Shown here: piece after piece, positions 21,825-25,794 of the stretch
Layout of the letters: every line of letters begins with the position of its first letter
Numbering within the stretch: the stretch's first letter is position 1
Assembly: GCA_002493515.1 (NCBI GenBank)
Contig: DKYZ01000066.1
Coordinates: 33,807-59,600 of the forward strand
Origin: Porphyromonadaceae bacterium UBA7087
GTDB taxonomy: Bacteria > Bacteroidota > Bacteroidia > Bacteroidales > Muribaculaceae
Direction of reading: 5' to 3'
DNA: 25,794 bases
Position numbers and translations under genes: made by a program
The notes under the pieces: generated by a model
Seen by the model: only the letters and a program-made list of their open reading frames with translations
Databases searched by the model: none
What the model was told of the DNA's origin: nothing

Positions 21825-24307
21825 TGCCGTTCCTTATTTATGAATGATACAATCGCTCCTTTTTCAATCTTCACTCCTGAGCCTATATTGATATTTTCTC
21901 CACAAAGAGTTACTTTTGCACCGCTGTTTATCACAATATTGGATAATTTTATATTTTGTTCAGAGATAATAGAGATATCACACCCATTTCTAAAGACTGT
22001 GTTATTGGAAATGTCAACATTGCCGCTGGCATATATACGCATATCTGATCCATCTGAAAAAATCACATTGCCATTGGGGCTTATGGACCCCGGATTCCCT
22101 CCGATATTGATATCCTTGGCACAAAATGTTAAATTACTGTTAAACTCTATACCTGAAATATTAAGTGGATAAATATAGGGTAATATATCAGGCCCATAGA
22201 CGGTGTAGGTGGTATTGTTCAAAAAGCCATCAGCGGGCACAATATTTCCTTTTATTTCCAATTTTGATGTATATTTAGATGTTATGTTGTGAGAGGCTAT
22301 ATATATTGTCTGGCTATTTAATGTTTGTAGATTGAGTTCATGTATTGTATATGGTGCCCTGCACCATAATGGGATAGCTGGGTCTCCCATTATATTGTGT
22401 TTCATTAGTAGGTCTTTATAGGATCCCTTTTTCCCATATTGAATCTTTGTCAATGCTCCAATTTTACCAACCTCTGTACTCTTTTGGTTTTTATTGGTCT
22501 CATATAATGTAGTCATGAAAATTCCTTGCAGTTCATGGCTGGGTCCAATCCATCCATTTTCAGTGTTTCCCCAGAATGCGACGCCCCCATAGTCCTTTCC
22601 CATAATGTATGATTCTACAAAATTATAGGTCAAATGTTTTGTGCCGTCTTGATACTCAGACAACTTTAAAGGCATTAGAGTGCATGACATTGAATGTGAC
22701 CAATTGGGGTAGTATTTATTCTTAATGCAGTCAAGCGCATTGTTTGACTCCTCTTGCAACCATGCCCTCTCGCCGTCAAGAGCATTCACTCCCCAGTTTT
22801 TATATCTATCCTCACATGTCTTGGAGAAATACTGATCCGCGCTTGAGACCCCTTCCGGGCTTCCATGTCCATTAAAATCTATAAAACCAAAGTTGCCATT
22901 GTTGATTATATTTATGACTTCATTTCCTTTGGGTGTGTCGCAGTCTGTCTGAAAAACCTCCTTTATATTGTCTATGGAATATATTTTTTTGTATGAAGGC
23001 TTGCAATATGAGTTATAGTCATATTCCATTGATCCTGCAACAATAGCAATGCAGTTGTTCAGATAGCTTAGATTCCCGTTTCCGGGATTAAACTCATAGA
23101 TATACAGCTTGTCTATATAATTATCTATCTCTTCTTTAGTCGTGCAGCATAGTCTGCCGACATATAGCTCACAGTCAAAATCTGACATCTTGCCACAATT
23201 TCCATATTTATCGGAATTATCAGTATTCCAAGACTGGTTTAATTCTCCATAATATAAATCAGAGGAAATGGGATAGTCCTTTACCCCCTCATTTTTAAAA
23301 TATTTACTGTGATAGCCAAATCGGACTGGAATCAGAGAGTCATTTCCACCGAGAAGGACATGCCTTGTGCCATAATATTGGAAAGCATATGTTAGAAAGG
23401 CACGTAATTTACCGGCGTCATCCTTTATGCCGGATACAATATCGCCATCTTTAAATCTGGCGTCATTTAGAATGTCTTCAATTGCAAACACTCTTGCATT
23501 ATGTCCTTTCATTCTCCTTATTGCGGCTAATCTCTCAAAGGATTCCATCAATTCTTTTGCTGTTATGATTATATAATCATATTTATTGCCGATTTGAATA
23601 GCCTTTTCCATATGTTTATTGACAATGAGGGAGGCATTTCTATCAACATCGTCAGAATTAATTACAATTTTTTTTGTCTCAGCTACCCATTCTGCAATAT
23701 CATTGGAATTATTAGGATAAATAACGGCAGTATCGTCTTGTGTTGCATTAGTCCACTGCAGTTCGATGGATAAATCTGATATGAAATCGAATTTATCATC
23801 GTTTGGCATGTATCTCAATGGATTTATACCAATATTTAGAGTTTTATTAAATCCACCGATATAGCTTATACCTTTGATAATTGCGACATTCTGCGGGAAA
23901 AAATCTTGATGGGAGATTCCCTTTTCGTTGAGAAATGCAAATGGAGGATTGAAGTCGGTTTTGCTTGTGGAGATTTTATATTGACTTGGAAAGGCTTTCC
24001 CATCTATGGGAATTTCCTCATTGCGTAGCACATTAATACGAATCTGATAATCGGATGAGTTCGTTGGTACCGAGAACGTGATATACTTAGTTGGTATCTC
24101 GGGGAAACCGATGTCTCCATGGTTCTCAAATCCTTCGATATGTGGGCGTACATACTTAACTCCATCTATCACTGTGTCCACAAGCTCTATATCTTTTGAA
24201 TCGAAATGTAAGTTTTGAATTATACTTGTAGCATTTGAGGTAAATGGCGTGATTGTTGCAAGCAATATCGGAATAGTTGCTATTGCAAAAGATTTATTGA
24301 TATTCAT
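21821..24307 (-). CDS. C25 family (gingipain-like) cysteine protease
   Basis: This 828-residue secreted protease has a signal peptide (about residues 5-26) and a pro-region to about 235. The C25 catalytic domain opens with NKYDYIIITAKELMESFERLAA. The catalytic dyad appears as H481 in DFNGHGSPEG and C542 in HSMSCTLMPL. DYGGVAFWGNTENGW (572-586) and NIMGDPAIPLW (638-648) are further family segments. The last 150 or so residues form short repeating strands (for example SEQNIKLSNIVINSGAKV) like the stacked beta-repeats that often precede a T9SS sorting domain, yet no sorting domain follows: the protein stops at SFINKERQ. The coupled downstream protein does have one. PorU, the T9SS sortase, is also C25 but is longer, so this is more likely a cargo-type or specialised protease. 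The gene is AT-rich. Confidence 0.9.
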   Translation of the reverse strand: MNINKSFAIATIPILLATITPFTSNATSIIQNLHFDSKDIELVDTVIDGVKYVRPHIEGFENHGDIGFPEIPTKYITFSVPTNSSDYQIRINVLRNEEIPIDGKAFPSQYKISTSKTDFNPPFAFLNEKGISHQDFFPQNVAIIKGISYIGGFNKTLNIGINPLRYMPNDDKFDFISDLSIELQWTNATQDDTAVIYPNNSNDIAEWVAETKKIVINSDDVDRNASLIVNKHMEKAIQIGNKYDYIIITAKELMESFERLAAIRRMKGHNARVFAIEDILNDARFKDGDIVSGIKDDAGKLRAFLTYAFQYYGTRHVLLGGNDSLIPVRFGYHSKYFKNEGVKDYPISSDLYYGELNQSWNTDNSDKYGNCGKMSDFDCELYVGRLCCTTKEEIDNYIDKLYIYEFNPGNGNLSYLNNCIAIVAGSMEYDYNSYCKPSYKKIYSIDNIKEVFQTDCDTPKGNEVINIINNGNFGFIDFNGHGSPEGVSSADQYFSKTCEDRYKNWGVNALDGERAWLQEESNNALDCIKNKYYPNWSHSMSCTLMPLKLSEYQDGTKHLTYNFVESYIMGKDYGGVAFWGNTENGWIGPSHELQGIFMTTLYETNKNQKSTEVGKIGALTKIQYGKKGSYKDLLMKHNIMGDPAIPLWCRAPYTIHELNLQTLNSQTIYIASHNITSKYTSKLEIKGNIVPADGFLNNTTYTVYGPDILPYIYPLNISGIEFNSNLTFCAKDINIGGNPGSISPNGNVIFSDGSDMRIYASGNVDISNNTVFRNGCDISIISEQNIKLSNIVINSGAKVTLCGENINIGSGVKIEKGAIVSFINKERQ

Positions 24308-24359
24308 GTCATTTAATGGTTTTATTATAAATGATTGGATTCTGAATATATTGGCTGAA

Positions 24360-25424
24360 TTAGTCGGTCAATATCATTCTTTTGCTGTCAATCTCAGTGC
24401 CGTCGGCGATGAGGGCGTAGATGTACATGCCGGGCTGGAGGGTAGAGGCATCGATGACGGTCGAGACGCGTCCGCGCTCTGTGAGGTCGATGCGGCCCAC
24501 CTGCTTGCCTTGGAGGTCATAGACACACAGGAAAGCGTTGCCGACACTCTCGGGAAGGGTGCATTCAATCGTGGTGGCGACGTTGAAGGGATTCGGGCGG
24601 TTCTGCATCAGCGCGATCTTCTCGGCCTCCACGCCGCCGACGGAAGCGGCCTTGCGCGACGGCCCGGCGGGATTGGCAAGGGTGGCAATCGTCTCCTCCT
24701 GTTCGGCTACCTTGGCCGAGAGGTTTTTCACGGCGTCAACCAGCAGGGGAATGAAGCCGGTGTAGTCGATGGCGAGCATGCCGTTCTCGTCTGCATGCAC
24801 AAGGTCGGGGTATATCTTCTGTACCTCCTGGGCGATGAAACCGTATGAGATGCCGTGATCGACACCCTCTGCTGTTCCGGAGTTGGCCCTGGAGTCCTTC
24901 GAAGCGACACCGTCGCCGTTCGCCACCGAGTCAGCGGGGATCAAGATGCGGGAGCTGACGGAGTTCAGGTCGGAGAGACCCCTCCAGGAGTCGTCGAGCG
25001 AGGCGACGTCGGTCTTGAGCCTCGCGTCGGACGATGTGAGGATATTGGTGGCAGAGACAGGGCAGTTGAATCTGAACGCATCGGACGCGGATGTATAGCT
25101 GAATACCATTTTCGATGCCAGTGCGTTTGCCAGGTCCGCCGAATATAGCAGACCCTTGGAGCCGCGGAGTCCCAGCTGGTCGGAGTCTCCGTGCCATTCA
25201 CCGACAGAGACCTTGTTTGCATCGCCGAACGAGATGTAGCCTCCAGCCGCCTCGTCGAGTCCGAACACATTGATTGCAGCTCCGGTGTCATAACGTACGG
25301 GTGTTGACGACGTCTCTGACATAGACGGGTTGCCGGCGAGTGTCTGTCCTTTGGAATTGACCTCCAGCTGTGCGTTGGAAGAGAGAGTCGCCGCGAGGGC
25401 GAGCAGAAGTAGTGTTTTTCTCAT
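24360..25424 (-). CDS. S74 (endosialidase-chaperone) domain protein with T9SS sorting domain
   Basis: This 354-residue secreted protein has a signal peptide (MRKTLLLLALAATLSSNAQ) and a Gly/Ser-rich region to about residue 125. An intramolecular chaperone/autoprotease domain of the S74 type follows, marked by SSDARLKTDV (131-140) and SYGFIAQEVQKIYPDLV (193-209). A coiled coil lies at about 229-250 and a T9SS type A sorting domain at 273-354 (NRPNPFN, VYDLQGKQVG, LQPGMYIYAL). S74 domains fold trimeric fibres in phage tail proteins and in some bacterial surface proteins, then may cleave themselves off before the Ser of SSD. The gene has its own promoter and lies 52 bp upstream of the C25 protease gene; it may be first in a three-gene operon. 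Confidence 0.88.
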   Translation of the reverse strand: MRKTLLLLALAATLSSNAQLEVNSKGQTLAGNPSMSETSSTPVRYDTGAAINVFGLDEAAGGYISFGDANKVSVGEWHGDSDQLGLRGSKGLLYSADLANALASKMVFSYTSASDAFRFNCPVSATNILTSSDARLKTDVASLDDSWRGLSDLNSVSSRILIPADSVANGDGVASKDSRANSGTAEGVDHGISYGFIAQEVQKIYPDLVHADENGMLAIDYTGFIPLLVDAVKNLSAKVAEQEETIATLANPAGPSRKAASVGGVEAEKIALMQNRPNPFNVATTIECTLPESVGNAFLCVYDLQGKQVGRIDLTERGRVSTVIDASTLQPGMYIYALIADGTEIDSKRMILTD

Positions 25425-25516
25425 CTTAAAGAGTTTTTACTGTTGTTTAGATTATTTTTGCAGTGAACGGCTTCTCCGAGGGTAGAGCTTATCGCCTACC
25501 GCGTTTATGTCGGATG

Positions 25517-25548
25517 CAAATATAAGGCAAATAATCAGGATATGCAAA
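25517..25548 (-). promoter_or_regulatory. Promoter of the S74/T9SS protein gene
   Basis: On the minus strand TTTG (25548-25545), 20 bp, then TATATTTG (25524-25517) match the Bacteroidota consensus. The leader to ATG 25424 is about 85-90 nt. A 10-bp direct repeat ATGCAAATAT (25514-25523 and 25542-25551) spans the two elements. The remaining gap, 25549-25666, is AT-rich with nothing else recognised. Confidence 0.8.
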
Positions 25549-25666
25549 TATTTGTTCACATTTTTTTAAATTGTTTTAAGGTTTGAGAATTTATGTAAAT
25601 ATCATTATTCCAATTTATTGAATGGGTTGGGTTATGTCAGTGAAATCAAAGGGTGTATTATGCTAT

Positions 25667-25699
25667 AAAAAGCGTGCGGGGGCAGTGGGTGCCCACCGC
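25667..25699 (-). terminator. Probable terminator of a gene entering from the right edge
   Basis: On the minus strand an 8-bp stem (25699-25692 with 25689-25682, one G-T pair) is followed after about 10 nt by five T (25671-25667). The distance between stem and T-run is longer than ideal. Confidence 0.4.
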
Positions 25700-25720
25700 T
25701 GTCAGTCACAATGTGAAGAC

Positions 25721-25794
25721 TTACGAGCCAGCCTTCTCAATCCATAAAACAGATACTTCGGCTCCGTCCGTGGATACTGTTTCATTGAGTGTGT
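25721..25794 (-). CDS. Possible C-terminal end of an unidentified gene (partial)
   Basis: A minus-strand frame open from the window edge ends at TAA (25723-25721). The last residues would be TLNETVSTDGAEVSVLWIEKAGS. The placement just before a terminator-like hairpin is what suggests a real gene end. With only about 24 codons visible, no family can be named and it may be a chance open frame. Confidence 0.3.
   Translation of the reverse strand, partial: TLNETVSTDGAEVSVLWIEKAGS

Overview
The window looks like a chromosomal segment from a gut Bacteroidales bacterium, most likely Muribaculaceae or a close relative. This rests on secreted proteins ending in type IX secretion (T9SS) sorting domains, on promoters of the Bacteroidota form (TTTG, about 20 bp, TAnnTTTG), on the protein families present, and on GC-rich core genes mixed with AT-rich accessory genes. 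The genus is inference.

Layout. 1-2231: a tRNA-Glu-like 3' end, rpsT, a complete tRNA-Glu(TTC), then an overlapping DUF4254 / glycosyltransferase-9 pair, probably for surface polysaccharide. 2312-4402: a small lipoprotein gene whose start is put out of frame by a perfect 13-bp tandem duplication, facing a PD-(D/E)XK/AAA-like protein on the minus strand. 4455-10834: a nitroreductase, a 1026-residue exported TPR protein, an outer-membrane beta-barrel coupled to it by an ATGA overlap, and a conserved protein of unknown function. 10893-11013: two very strong hairpins. 11158-13289: a C10 (streptopain-type) lipoprotein protease followed 17 bp later by a secreted protein of unknown function. 13451-16654: carB, with a 14-bp tandem duplication in its leader and no carA in the window. 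16740-20040: two copies of a dispersed, hairpin-rich repeat bracketing an AT-rich ImmA/IrrE plus DUF4411 (PIN-like) toxin-antitoxin-type module. 20049-25424 (minus strand): a T9SS-associated cluster of an S74 (endosialidase chaperone) protein, a C25 gingipain-type protease and a 591-residue T9SS cargo protein.

How genes may work together. The strongest candidate for an undescribed system is a repeated gene pairing. In two separate places a secreted cysteine protease gene, C10 in one and C25 in the other (different families), is directly followed by a protein built from the same domain: one copy in the 292-residue protein and two in the 591-residue protein. This suggests a protease plus partner, inhibitor or substrate arrangement. 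A second theme is short perfect tandem duplications (10, 13 and 14 bp) sitting in three translation-initiation regions or leaders, which could alter expression by slippage.
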